Origin: Curtobacterium sp. VKM Ac-1376
Lineage (GTDB): Bacteria; Actinomycetota; Actinomycetes; Actinomycetales; Microbacteriaceae
NCBI RefSeq assembly: GCF_015351025.1
Contig: NZ_JADKRV010000003.1
Span: 248,001-312,000, forward strand
Length of the DNA: 64,000 bases
Reading direction: 5' to 3'
The notes under the pieces were generated by a model that searched no databases, had not been told where the DNA came from, and worked only from the letters and a program-made list of their open reading frames with translations. Numbering within the stretch: position 1 is the first letter of the stretch; each line of letters starts with the position of its first letter. The translations under genes were made by a program, and so were the position numbers. Of the stretch, positions 46,017 through 54,431 are shown one piece after another.

Positions 46017-46868
46017 TCAGCGGTTGCGGTGTCCCGCAGCCCACCCGAGCACCACGACACCGATCAGCGCCCCGATCACGGCGCCGCTCGTGTTCGCGAG
46101 CACGTCGTCGAATGACGCGAACCGCGCCGGCAGGAACAGCGCTTGCCCCGCCTCGATCGCCGCGCTGACGACCAGGCCCGCGATCGCGCCCAGCCACCAT
46201 CGCCGTGCCCCGGTCACGAGGACTACGAGCAACCCCAGGGGCACGAAGAACGCCACGTTCGCGGTGAACTCGAGGGCGGCGTACCCGAACCAGTCCGGCA
46301 CCCCGACGCGGTGGGCCGCTTCGAGCACCCGGAGGATCCCCGGGTGCAGCCCCGCGTCGACGGGGGAGCCCGTGAACCCGACCAGCACCACCCCGACGCC
46401 GTAGACGACGATCAGCCAGGTCGCGATGCGCCTGCTCCGCGGCGTCGCGGACGCGGTCCGTGCACGGAAGGACGCGAGTACCAGGCACCCGAGCAGCAGC
46501 CCCACCGCCGACGCCGCCGCGAGCGACACCCACGTCGCGCCCGCCGACGAGCTCCGAGCGGCCACGATGCTCACGAGCACCCCGGTGCCGAGCGTCGCCC
46601 AGCCGACGGCCCGCCGGTCCGACGTCGGCACCGCCGCCGCCACGAGCGCGGGCAGCGGAGCGGTCGCCGCCGTCACGACCGTCGCGGTGACGAAGCCGTC
46701 CTCGACGGACAGGAGGCCGTGGCCGGCTCCGCGGAGCGCCGCCACGACCGCGTGGAACACCTCCACCCCCGTGCTCACGACCCAGGGCAGCGATGCGGCG
46801 GCCACCACGACGACCACTCCGGCGGCCAGCACGGACCGTGCGAGCGCGATCCGGGCGGGTGTGGTCAC
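46017..46868 (-). CDS. VanZ-family membrane protein
   Basis: 283 residues with about eight membrane helices. The C-terminal half is VanZ-like (GYAALEFTANVAFFVPLGLL, SAAIEAGQALFLPARFASFD, DDVLANTSGAVIGALIGVVV). The first half has four additional helices of unknown relation. VanZ proteins give low teicoplanin resistance in some bacteria; most are of unknown function. The GTG at 46868 is divergent from, and only 16 nt away from, the next gene. Confidence 0.8.
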   Translation of the reverse strand: MTTPARIALARSVLAAGVVVVVAAASLPWVVSTGVEVFHAVVAALRGAGHGLLSVEDGFVTATVVTAATAPLPALVAAAVPTSDRRAVGWATLGTGVLVSIVAARSSSAGATWVSLAAASAVGLLLGCLVLASFRARTASATPRSRRIATWLIVVYGVGVVLVGFTGSPVDAGLHPGILRVLEAAHRVGVPDWFGYAALEFTANVAFFVPLGLLVVLVTGARRWWLGAIAGLVVSAAIEAGQALFLPARFASFDDVLANTSGAVIGALIGVVVLGWAAGHRNR

Positions 46869-46884
46869 GTCGGCAGACGTTACC

Positions 46885-47712
46885 GTGCCGCGTCTCCACG
46901 TCGCGCCTGCACCACCGCCCGTTCTCGGCGACGCCACCGTCACGATCCGCGTCGGCATCGCCGCGGCCGACGACACCGGTCGCACCGTCGCCGGAACGCC
47001 CGTCACCCGCGACGCCCGCCACGGCCTGCTCACCGACGACCAGGGCACCGGCCTCACCGCCGCCCCGGCCCGGAACCCGGCCCACGGCACCGTGACGATC
47101 CAGCGTTCCGGCGCGTACGTCTACACGCCGGCCGCGGGTTTCACCGGCGAGGACACCTTCACCTACACGGTGACGGACGCCTCGGGGCAGAAAGCCACCG
47201 CGACCGCCACCATGACCGTGGTCGCCGCAGCGGTCGCCACCGATGACTCCGCCACCGGGATCGTCGGCCACCGGGTCGTCGTGGCCCCGCTCGACAACGA
47301 CTCCGCCACCGGCGGGGCCGCCTTCGAACCGGGGACGCTCCAGCTGCTCGACCCGGAGTCGGGCAAGCCGGTGGACCGCGTGGTCGTCGTCGACGAGGGC
47401 ACCTGGAGCATCCGCCACGCCAGGGTCCTCTTCACCCCCGAGAGCGGCTTCGCCGGAACCACCTTCGTCGGTTACATGGTTGCGGACAGCACGGGACAGA
47501 CGGTCACGGCGGCCATCACCGTCACCTACCCGACCGGGATCGCCGCCATCGTCCACGGCACCCAGCTCGCCTTCACCGGCGTGACCGGCCTGGTCGGCCT
47601 CCGGCTCGCCGCCCTCGCCCTGCTGCTGACCGGCGTGCTGCTGGTGACCCGACGACGGATCGCGATCCGGATCGCGGGTGCGCCGGGCATCCGCCGGACC
47701 ACGCGTCCGTAG
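46885..47712 (+). CDS. LAFTG-type surface protein lacking a signal peptide (probably 5'-truncated)
   Basis: About 275 residues from a GTG at 46885. Two cadherin-like/Ig-like repeats (GAYVYTPAAGFTGEDTFTYT with VTDASGQ; a second less regular one with FTPESGFAGTTFVGYMV), then LAFTG, a membrane helix and an Arg-rich tail. There is no signal peptide, and the VanZ gene on the other strand begins 16 nt upstream. The gene is thus most likely the C-terminal remnant of a larger repeat protein. The start is uncertain. Confidence 0.6.
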   Translation: MPRLHVAPAPPPVLGDATVTIRVGIAAADDTGRTVAGTPVTRDARHGLLTDDQGTGLTAAPARNPAHGTVTIQRSGAYVYTPAAGFTGEDTFTYTVTDASGQKATATATMTVVAAAVATDDSATGIVGHRVVVAPLDNDSATGGAAFEPGTLQLLDPESGKPVDRVVVVDEGTWSIRHARVLFTPESGFAGTTFVGYMVADSTGQTVTAAITVTYPTGIAAIVHGTQLAFTGVTGLVGLRLAALALLLTGVLLVTRRRIAIRIAGAPGIRRTTRP

Positions 47713-47721
47713 CGCGCACCG

Positions 47722-47777
47722 GACGGGAGGCCCGGATCACCGCAGCAGACCCGCTGCGGTGATCCGGGCCTCCCGTC
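47722..47777. terminator. 25-bp perfect hairpin between convergent genes
   Basis: Arms 47722-47746 and 47753-47777 pair fully around AGACCC. Probably terminates both the surface-protein gene and the SRAP gene. Confidence 0.88.
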
Positions 47778-47797
47778 TGCGCGCGGGGCGCGAGCGC

Positions 47798-48529
47798 CTA
47801 CGCGACGGGCGCGATGAGCTGCGGCCCGTCGTTGCGGACGCTGTTCACCGTGCGGGAGACCTCGTACTGCTCCAGGCCGGCAGCCACCGCCAGCGACTCG
47901 TGGTCCAGCAGGGACAGCAGGTCGTCGGTGTGCAGGTCACCGCCGAGCCAGTCGTCGTAGCCGTCGGGCGTCAGGAACGCGGGCATGCGGTCGTGCACCT
48001 CGCCCGGGGCGACGTGGGCGTCACGGGTGATGATCGCGAGCGACAGGCGCCACTTGTCCGGATCACCCTCGGGCTTCGTGGGGTCGGGCCAGGCGCTCAC
48101 CACACCGGCCATCGCCAGGGCACCGCCCGGCTCGTGCACGAAATGGGGTTCCTTGCCGTCCTCGCGCACGACCCACTCGTAGTAGCCCTGGGCCGGCACG
48201 ATGCAGCGGTTCGTGGCGAAGGCGCGCTTGAACATGCCGCTCGTGGCGACCGTCTCGATGCGGGCGTTGATCGGCTTCGGGCGCTGCTTCTGGAAGTCCT
48301 TCGCCCAGCTCGGCACGAAGCCCCAGCTGATCTGCGGCAGTTCGCGCTCGCCGTGGCGCTGGCGGACGGCGTACACGGGGTCGGTCGGGGCGACGTTCCA
48401 GCTCGGGGCGAGGCCGGGGCGCACCTCGCCGGTGTCCTCGTCGACGTGCTCCGTGCGCACAGCGAGCTCACCCATGAGCTCGGGCAACAGATCGGCCGTG
48501 GTGTCGGAGACGACGAACCTTCCACACAT
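47798..48529 (-). CDS. SRAP-domain (HMCES/YedK-like) DNA-protein crosslink protein
   Basis: 243 residues beginning MCGRFVVSD; the Cys2 becomes the N-terminal residue that forms a thiazolidine link with abasic sites in single-stranded DNA. Other family residues: SWNVAPTDPVYAV, NARIET, GYYEW, and GEVHDRMPAF with the active-site His. Slightly longer than E. coli YedK. ATG at 48529 lies 6 nt after CACACT. Confidence 0.93.
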   Translation of the reverse strand: MCGRFVVSDTTADLLPELMGELAVRTEHVDEDTGEVRPGLAPSWNVAPTDPVYAVRQRHGERELPQISWGFVPSWAKDFQKQRPKPINARIETVATSGMFKRAFATNRCIVPAQGYYEWVVREDGKEPHFVHEPGGALAMAGVVSAWPDPTKPEGDPDKWRLSLAIITRDAHVAPGEVHDRMPAFLTPDGYDDWLGGDLHTDDLLSLLDHESLAVAAGLEQYEVSRTVNSVRNDGPQLIAPVA

Positions 48530-48535
48530 GCGCCC

Positions 48536-48541
48536 AGTGTG
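48536..48541 (-). promoter_or_regulatory. -10-like box of SRAP gene
   Basis: CACACT on the minus strand, 6 nt before the ATG; matches TANNNT at positions 2 and 6 only. Confidence 0.3.
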
Positions 48542-48589
48542 CCCGTCGCCGCCGACAGTGGTGCGCGTGTGGGTGTCCTGTTCCGCTCC

Positions 48590-48640
48590 GTGAGCAGAAG
48601 ATGTCGGGTGCGGGCGAGGGACTCGACATCTTCTGCTCAC
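48590..48640. repeat. hairpin repeat copy 2 (GAGCAGAAGAYGTCG family)
   Basis: Perfect 17-bp arms (48590-48606, 48624-48640) around a 17-nt loop. The right arm overlaps the stop codon of the gene at 48637. Sequence and flank (TCGATGC) are shared with 49753-49803, the core also with 6116-6170. Confidence 0.85.
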
Positions 48641-49017
48641 TCGATGCGGGCTGCGGGCGTCTCGGGGACCGGGGCGAGGGCTTCGGCGGCCAGGCGTGCG
48701 CGTTCGGAGCGGCCGAGGCGGACGACGTACTCCGAGAGCACGAGCACGTAGCCCGCCATCCACAGCACGTGGAACCAACTCGCGTTCCCGAGGATGAACG
48801 CCGCGAGGACGGCGGCGACACCGGCTGCGACCACCGGAGCGACCCGGGCGAGTACGCCGATCATGCCGCGCCGCAGCAGGACCGTGTCGGTGCGGACGAT
48901 GTCCCGGTGCTCCGGGATCGCCGCGATGCCGGACCACGCGGCGGCGCGACGGACGCGCGCCGGGTCGAGCACGTCCGTGACGTGTCGGCGGAAGACCTGC
49001 CAGCCGAGTGTGAACAC
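48637..49017 (-). CDS. small two-helix membrane protein, paralogue A
   Basis: 126 residues beginning MFTLGWQVFRRHV; two adjacent membrane helices (about 53-95) and a charged C-terminus. GTG at 49017 with GGAGGAGTG 4 nt before it. The N-terminal GWQVFR is shared with the gene directly upstream, so the two are probably related. Function unknown. Confidence 0.72.
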   Translation of the reverse strand: MFTLGWQVFRRHVTDVLDPARVRRAAAWSGIAAIPEHRDIVRTDTVLLRRGMIGVLARVAPVVAAGVAAVLAAFILGNASWFHVLWMAGYVLVLSEYVVRLGRSERARLAAEALAPVPETPAARIE

Positions 49018-49020
49018 CGG

Positions 49021-49707
49021 TCACTCCTCCGGCAGGGCGAGCTTGCTGCCGCGCCGGGTGCCCGGGCGGCCGCGGGGTGGCACGGGCGGGGGCATCGGCG
49101 GGAGCGCCTCGGCCTCGACGCGGAGCTGCTCCTGACGGCCGAGGGTGCGGAGCCCACCGATCCCGCTCGCGGCGCCGCTGATGGGCACGAGCAACCAGAA
49201 CGCGGACAGCCCGACGAGCGGCTCACCCGCCGACACCGTGGCGACGTTGATGGTGATCGTGGCGAGCAGCGCGAGTGCCCAGCCACCGAGCAGCAGGTAC
49301 CCGCGGAACGCTGCGCGGACGATCAGGTCGCGGGTCTCGGGCACGCGGTCGAGGACGGCGTCGCGGTGCTCCGGTGCGAGCGGGGGCGGGTTGCGGCGGT
49401 AGTAGCGAGCGACGGCTTCCTGCGTGCGCCAACCGATGCCGGGGATCGGGGGGACGCCCCACCCCTTGGGGCCGATGGGGACGAAGCACGCACCGAAGCA
49501 GCCGATGCCCGCCGCGAACAGCACCGATGCGATCAGCCACACCGCGAGGGGGACCGAACCGTCGTCGACGAGCAGCGCGAGGCCCTGCAGTCCGACGAAC
49601 GCGACCACCGCGACGACGGCGCCGACGACCACGACGCGACGGCGGTACTGCGGCCCGACGAGTTCGGGAGCCCGCTCCCGGAACACCTGCCACCCGATCT
49701 TGAACAC
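49021..49707 (-). CDS. membrane protein, paralogue B
   Basis: 228 residues beginning MFKIGWQVFRERA; about four helices in two pairs (28-48, 55-80, 135-155, 160-180) and a Pro/Arg-rich C-terminus. GTG at 49707; TAGACA lies 6 nt before it. Three nt separate its stop from the next gene, so both are in one operon. Function unknown. Confidence 0.75.
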   Translation of the reverse strand: MFKIGWQVFRERAPELVGPQYRRRVVVVGAVVAVVAFVGLQGLALLVDDGSVPLAVWLIASVLFAAGIGCFGACFVPIGPKGWGVPPIPGIGWRTQEAVARYYRRNPPPLAPEHRDAVLDRVPETRDLIVRAAFRGYLLLGGWALALLATITINVATVSAGEPLVGLSAFWLLVPISGAASGIGGLRTLGRQEQLRVEAEALPPMPPPVPPRGRPGTRRGSKLALPEE

Positions 49708-49752
49708 GCGTCATGTCTACCCGGCGCTGGGTGTCCGCGCGCTTTGCGTTCA

Positions 49753-49803
49753 GTGAGCAGAAGACGTCGGGTGCGGGCGGGCGAGTCGACACCTTCTGCT
49801 CAC
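49753..49803. repeat. hairpin repeat copy 3 (GAGCAGAAGAYGTCG family)
   Basis: 17-bp arms (49753-49769, 49787-49803) with two mismatched positions; loop GGTGCGGGCGGGCGAGT. Together with 48590-48640 it brackets the two membrane-protein genes. Confidence 0.85.
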
Positions 49804-49932
49804 TCGATGCACGGCGCACCCGCCCCTGCCCCCGCCCGGACACGCCCGGGCGCTCCCCGCCCGGAGCCGCCGCACCCGTGACGTGGTGCTGCCGTTCAGG
49901 ATTCGTCCAGGCGAGCGCGGTGACCTCGGAGC

Positions 49933-50358
<426 letters not shown>

Positions 50359-50359
50359 C

Positions 50360-50755
50360 GTGCCGCCGGTGGTCACCGACGCGACGCGCTGCCCCTGCCT
50401 GAGCGGCAACCCCTACGGCGAGTGCTGCGGCCCCCTGCACGCCGGGGCCGTGGCGCCGACCGCGGAGCGCCTCATGCGCTCCCGCTTCAGCGCGTTCGCG
50501 CTGGGCCTGCCGGAGTACCTGCTGCTCACCTGGCATCCGCGCACCCGCCCGGCGGACCTCGAGTTGGACCCGTCCCAGCGCTGGACCCGGTTGGACGTGC
50601 TGGCGACCACCTCGGGAGGCCCGTTCGACTCCCACGGGACCGTCACGTTCCGCGCGTGGTGGCGTTCGGACGACGAGCGCGGCACGCTCGAAGAGACGAG
50701 CGACTTCGTCCGTGAGCAGGGCCGCTGGTTCTACGTGGACGGCGTGGTCGCCTGA
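50360..50755 (+). CDS. YchJ-like protein with SEC-C-type zinc motif
   Basis: 131 residues. The N-terminal CPCLSGNPYGECCGPLH is the Cys-rich zinc motif of SEC-C/YchJ proteins, followed by the YchJ NTF2-like domain (PTAERLMRSRFSAFALG, LEETSDFVREQGRWFYVDG). Function unknown. GTG at 50360 starts right after the ohr stop, so cotranscription is likely. Confidence 0.88.
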   Translation: MPPVVTDATRCPCLSGNPYGECCGPLHAGAVAPTAERLMRSRFSAFALGLPEYLLLTWHPRTRPADLELDPSQRWTRLDVLATTSGGPFDSHGTVTFRAWWRSDDERGTLEETSDFVREQGRWFYVDGVVA

Positions 50756-50785
50756 CCGACACCGTCCTCGTTGTCGTTGCTGGGA

Positions 50786-51652
50786 CTAGCGCCCGATGAC
50801 CGCCAGCAGGCCGACCGCGGTGCGCATCGCCCGGCGGACCCGGGCCTCGTCGGGGAGCAGCTCGTCCTCGTCACCGGTCAGGAAGAACCGGATCTGCCCG
50901 ATCGCCTGCTCGGTGAGCATGTCGAGGCCGTTGAGCACGCGGCCCCCGGCGTCGGTCCACCGGCTGGCGACCGCGGTCGGCCACGGCTCGTAGGCGACGT
51001 CGAACAGCACGGCGTCGGGCCCCGACGGACGGAACTCGAGCGGGTCGGCGGCACCACCCGGCAGCGTCGAGAGGACGAACCCGTGGTGGGTGTCGGCGAG
51101 TTCGGTCAACGGGTGTACTTCGAGTGTCACACCGAGCCGGACGGCCAGGTCGACCAGCGCGTGCGTCTTGGCGGTGTCGCGGACGAACACCCGGACGAGC
51201 GACGCCCCGAGCCGCACGGCAGCGGTCAGGGCGCTCGCCGCGGTGGCCCCGCCGCCCAAGATGGTGGCCTCGCCGGGCAGGTGTCCGAGCGCCGCGACCG
51301 GGCGCATCAGCCCCTGCACGTCGGTGTTCGCGCCGGCTCGCACGATCGTGGAGCCCTCGTGGCGGAACGCCACCGTGTTGGCGACCCCGAGCTCATCGAC
51401 GAGCGGGGTCGTGCGGTCGAGCAGCGGCAGCACCTCGCGCTTGAGCGGCATGGTCAGGCTGAGCCCGCGCCATTCCGGACCCAGCCCCGCGACGAACGCG
51501 GCGAGCTCGCCGGACGCGACCTCGTGCCTCCCGTACGTGAAAGGCAGGCCGAGCGCGTCGTAGGCCGCTGCGTGGAGCGCGGGCGAGAGCGAGTGCGCGA
51601 TGGGGGAGCCGAGCACCGCGAGGTGCGTGCGGCCGGGATCGGTGAACGCCAC
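50786..51652 (-). CDS. aroE: shikimate dehydrogenase
   Basis: Reduces 3-dehydroshikimate to shikimate (aromatic amino acid pathway). 288 residues: LGSPIAHSLSPALHAAAY, GLSLTMPLKREVLP with the catalytic Lys, ELGVANTV, nucleotide loop ILGGGATAASALTAA, and a C-terminal NGLDMLTEQAIGQIRFFLTG. The GTG at 51652 follows TAGGCT by 7 nt. The residues before the catalytic Lys (LTMPLK for the usual VTxPxK) are a mild variant. Confidence 0.92.
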   Translation of the reverse strand: MAFTDPGRTHLAVLGSPIAHSLSPALHAAAYDALGLPFTYGRHEVASGELAAFVAGLGPEWRGLSLTMPLKREVLPLLDRTTPLVDELGVANTVAFRHEGSTIVRAGANTDVQGLMRPVAALGHLPGEATILGGGATAASALTAAVRLGASLVRVFVRDTAKTHALVDLAVRLGVTLEVHPLTELADTHHGFVLSTLPGGAADPLEFRPSGPDAVLFDVAYEPWPTAVASRWTDAGGRVLNGLDMLTEQAIGQIRFFLTGDEDELLPDEARVRRAMRTAVGLLAVIGR

Positions 51653-51659
51653 GGTCGCC

Positions 51660-51665
51660 AGCCTA
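51660..51665 (-). promoter_or_regulatory. -10 box of aroE
   Basis: TAGGCT on the minus strand, 7 nt before the GTG start; leaderless arrangement. Confidence 0.45.
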
Positions 51666-51690
51666 CCCAGGCGTGTTCCAGAGCAGGCTC

Positions 51691-51709
51691 TTAGGTTAGG
51701 CTACCCTTC
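51691..51709 (+). promoter_or_regulatory. DtxR/IdeR-like iron box over a leaderless promoter
   Basis: TTAGGTTAGGCTACCCTTC matches the 19-bp iron-box consensus TTAGGTTAGGCTAACCTAA at 16 positions. Its TAGGCT (51697-51702) is also the -10 box, 7 nt before the GTG at 51710, so iron-loaded repressor would block the promoter directly. Confidence 0.8.
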
Positions 51710-52717
51710 GTGAACCGATCCTCCCTCCGTCTCCGACGCGTGCTCGCCGCTGCCGGCGCCGTCGTCGCTGCGTCCCTCGTCCTCGCCGGGTGCGCGTCCG
51801 GCTCCGACTCCTCGACGGACTCGTCGTCCTCAGGGTCGTCCGATGCCGCGTTCCCGGTCTCCATCACGACCGGCCTCGGCACCACGACCATCGAGTCGAA
51901 GCCGAAGCGCGTCGTCGCGCTCGGCTGGGGCGACGCCGAGACCGCCCTCGAGCTCGGCGTGCAGCCGGTCGGTGCGAGTGACTGGCTCGCCTTCGGCGGC
52001 GACGGTGTCGGGCCCTGGCTGAAGGGTGCGTACGACGAGTCGCCGAAGATCATCCAAACGCTCGAGCCCAGCTACGAGGACATCCTCAAGCTCGACCCCG
52101 ACGTGATCCTCGACGTGAAGTCCTCGGGTGACAAGGAGCGGTACGACAAGCTCTCCGCGATCGCGCCGACCGTGGCGATCCCGAAGGGCGGCGAGAACTA
52201 CCTCGCCTCGACCGAGCAGCAGACCACGATGATCGCGAAGGCGCTCGGCAAGGAGTCCGAGGGCAAGGAACTGCTCTCCGGCCTGGACGACGCCTACGCC
52301 GCTGCGCGCAAGGCGCACCCGGACTTCGACGGCAAGACCGCCGTCGTCGGTGCCTACAGCTCCGAGGGCTTCGGTGCGTACACGTCCACCGACAGCCGCT
52401 CGACCTTCATGCGGAACCTGGGCTTCGAGATCCCGAAGGCCATCGACCAGCAGGCCGGCAAGGAGTTCTCCGTGCACCTGTCCGACGAGAACCTCGACCT
52501 GCTCGACGCCGACCTGACGCTGATCCTGCCGATCTACGTCGAGGCGTCGAAGGCCGAGGCTGACCCGCTGTTCCAGAAGGTGCCGTCGGTCGAGGCCGGC
52601 CATTACATCGTGTTCGACGACCAGGACGTCTCGTCCGCGTTCTCGATGGGCACCACCGCTGCGATCGAGTGGGCGCTCGACAAGCTGCCCGCCCAGTTCG
52701 AGGACAAGCTCGGCTAA
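51710..52717 (+). CDS. iron-siderophore ABC transporter substrate-binding lipoprotein
   Basis: 335 residues: lipoprotein signal LVLAGCASG, Ser/Asp linker, and a periplasmic-type FecB/FhuD fold (PKRVVALGWGDAETALELGV, EPSYEDILKLDPDVIL, AIAPTVAIPKG). Binds ferric siderophore at the membrane surface. No permease or ATPase gene follows within the window, so it must work with a transporter encoded elsewhere. Control by iron is indicated by the DtxR-like box. Confidence 0.92.
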   Translation: MNRSSLRLRRVLAAAGAVVAASLVLAGCASGSDSSTDSSSSGSSDAAFPVSITTGLGTTTIESKPKRVVALGWGDAETALELGVQPVGASDWLAFGGDGVGPWLKGAYDESPKIIQTLEPSYEDILKLDPDVILDVKSSGDKERYDKLSAIAPTVAIPKGGENYLASTEQQTTMIAKALGKESEGKELLSGLDDAYAAARKAHPDFDGKTAVVGAYSSEGFGAYTSTDSRSTFMRNLGFEIPKAIDQQAGKEFSVHLSDENLDLLDADLTLILPIYVEASKAEADPLFQKVPSVEAGHYIVFDDQDVSSAFSMGTTAAIEWALDKLPAQFEDKLG

Positions 52718-53015
52718 GGGCCGGACCGCCGTCCGCTGACCCGAGGTCGTCGCCCCACGGGTGCGGGGCCGACGCCAGGCCACCGCGGGAAGCGGCTTCC
52801 CGCTTCCCGTCACCCTGCCCGTCGCCCATCAGGTACGTCTGCGCAGGCACCGAGGCCTGCTCGAGGTCGTGGTGGTGGGTGACGGCGGCGGGGTTACGGC
52901 AGTTGTTGACCCGTCCGCCGATGGCTGCTGTGCGACGACCCGCCCCCGGCCGAAGGGCGGGCAGCAGCCGTGGTCGCCCGGCTGTTCGTGGTGCACGGGC
53001 CCCCGCGGTACGAGC
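52718..53015. terminator. intergenic region with two hairpins between convergent genes
   Basis: GGGAAGC-G-GCTTCCC near 52788-52802 lies about 70 bp behind the binding-protein gene, and a GC-rich stem (CCGCCC...GGGCGG type, near 52940-52970) lies behind the MFS gene read from the other side. No ORF with gene-like codon use was seen. Confidence 0.45.
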
Positions 53016-54368
53016 TCACGAGCGGACCGTCGACACCGAGTCGGTGCGCGCGAGGAGCAGCTTCTCCAGCCGTTCGACGTCGCGGGGGTAGGTGCGGTAG
53101 AGCAGCGTGACGAAGGCTGCGTTCACCAGCATCAGCACACCCGGGATCCAGAACATGACCTGCTGCAGGCCGATGGCCTCGGCCAGCAGGCCGGCGACGA
53201 GGTTGAACAGTGCGTAGGCCAGCCCCTCGAAGACGGAGAGCATGAGCGCGAACGCGGCTCCGCGCAGCTCCGGCGGCACGACGGCGGCGACGATCGGACG
53301 GTTCACTCCCGGGTTGAGGCCCTGCATGAACCCCATCACGGCCCAGAACGCGGCGAAGATCCAGATCGAGCCCCAGTCGAACTGGGTCCCGACGAGAGCG
53401 ACGACCCCGAAGCCGAGCTGCGCGAACTGCAGGACACCGATCCTGCCTGCGCGCGGGAAGCGGCGCTGCAGCGCGTCAGTGACGAGACCACCGCCGAAGG
53501 TCCCCACGAGGTACCCGATCCCGAACGGCAGCGTGACGATCGCGGCGACGGCGGTGTCGAAGCCGTACTCCTGGACGAGGAAGATGATGCCGAACGACGC
53601 GATCAGCAGGTGCCCGGAGATCAGGCGCTGGACGAGCATGAGGGTGAACGTCGGGATCGCGAACATCTGCCGCAGCTTCGCGCCGGTGATGCGCTCGTTC
53701 GCGGCCCGCTGTTCGGCGGTCATCATGCTCGTCGTCGGTTCGCTCGCGCCGAGGCCCGGATCCTTGAAGAAGAACAGCATGATCAGCGCGGTGAGGAAGG
53801 TCAGGCCGCCCCAGATGAAGAAGCCGTACCGCCACCCGTCTTCCACGTTGGCGAGCTGACCGATCAGCGGGCCCGCGATCGAACCGAGGAGCGAGATCGC
53901 GCCCCACGTGTACCCGGAGGCGCGGCCACGACTCTTCTCGTCGAAGAGGTCCGTGGTGATCTCGCTCACGATGGGCAGTGCGGCAGCGACGAACACGGCG
54001 GACAGGCCGTAGAAGATGATGATGTGGGTGTAGTCCTGCGAGAGACCGGTCAGCGCGGTCAGGATGCCGGTCATCGCGGTGGCGACCACGAACGTCATCT
54101 TCCGGTTCGTCTTCCGTGCCACGAACGCCCAGATGGGACCGAAGACGATGCTGACGAACTTGGCGATCGAGGTCAGGATGCCGACAGCGGCCAACGGCAG
54201 CGAGATCGCGGCGATGATGACCGGAGCCAGGGTGCTGAGGATGCTGCCTTCGTTGTTGTCCGCCCACAGCGGCGCGACGACGGCTGCGAGCCGCCGCCAC
54301 CGCTTCGGGACGATGACGTTCGCGACCGGTGCCGCTTGTGCCGCAGTGGTGGCCGGCTGCTGAGACAT
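53016..54368 (-). CDS. MFS transporter
   Basis: 450 residues with 12 predicted helices; the loop after helix 2 reads FGPIWAFVARKTNRKMTFV, a variant of the MFS A motif. The gene follows the sulfatase by 63 bp with its own ribosome site (GAGGAG), so it probably imports a sulfated or otherwise esterified compound for it or exports the product (inference). Confidence 0.87.
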   Translation of the reverse strand: MSQQPATTAAQAAPVANVIVPKRWRRLAAVVAPLWADNNEGSILSTLAPVIIAAISLPLAAVGILTSIAKFVSIVFGPIWAFVARKTNRKMTFVVATAMTGILTALTGLSQDYTHIIIFYGLSAVFVAAALPIVSEITTDLFDEKSRGRASGYTWGAISLLGSIAGPLIGQLANVEDGWRYGFFIWGGLTFLTALIMLFFFKDPGLGASEPTTSMMTAEQRAANERITGAKLRQMFAIPTFTLMLVQRLISGHLLIASFGIIFLVQEYGFDTAVAAIVTLPFGIGYLVGTFGGGLVTDALQRRFPRAGRIGVLQFAQLGFGVVALVGTQFDWGSIWIFAAFWAVMGFMQGLNPGVNRPIVAAVVPPELRGAAFALMLSVFEGLAYALFNLVAGLLAEAIGLQQVMFWIPGVLMLVNAAFVTLLYRTYPRDVERLEKLLLARTDSVSTVRS

Positions 54369-54431
54369 GGGAACTCCTCGTTGAGATGTCTGGTGCTGGG
54401 GGTACGGGTGGGTGGGGCTGGTCGGACGGGT

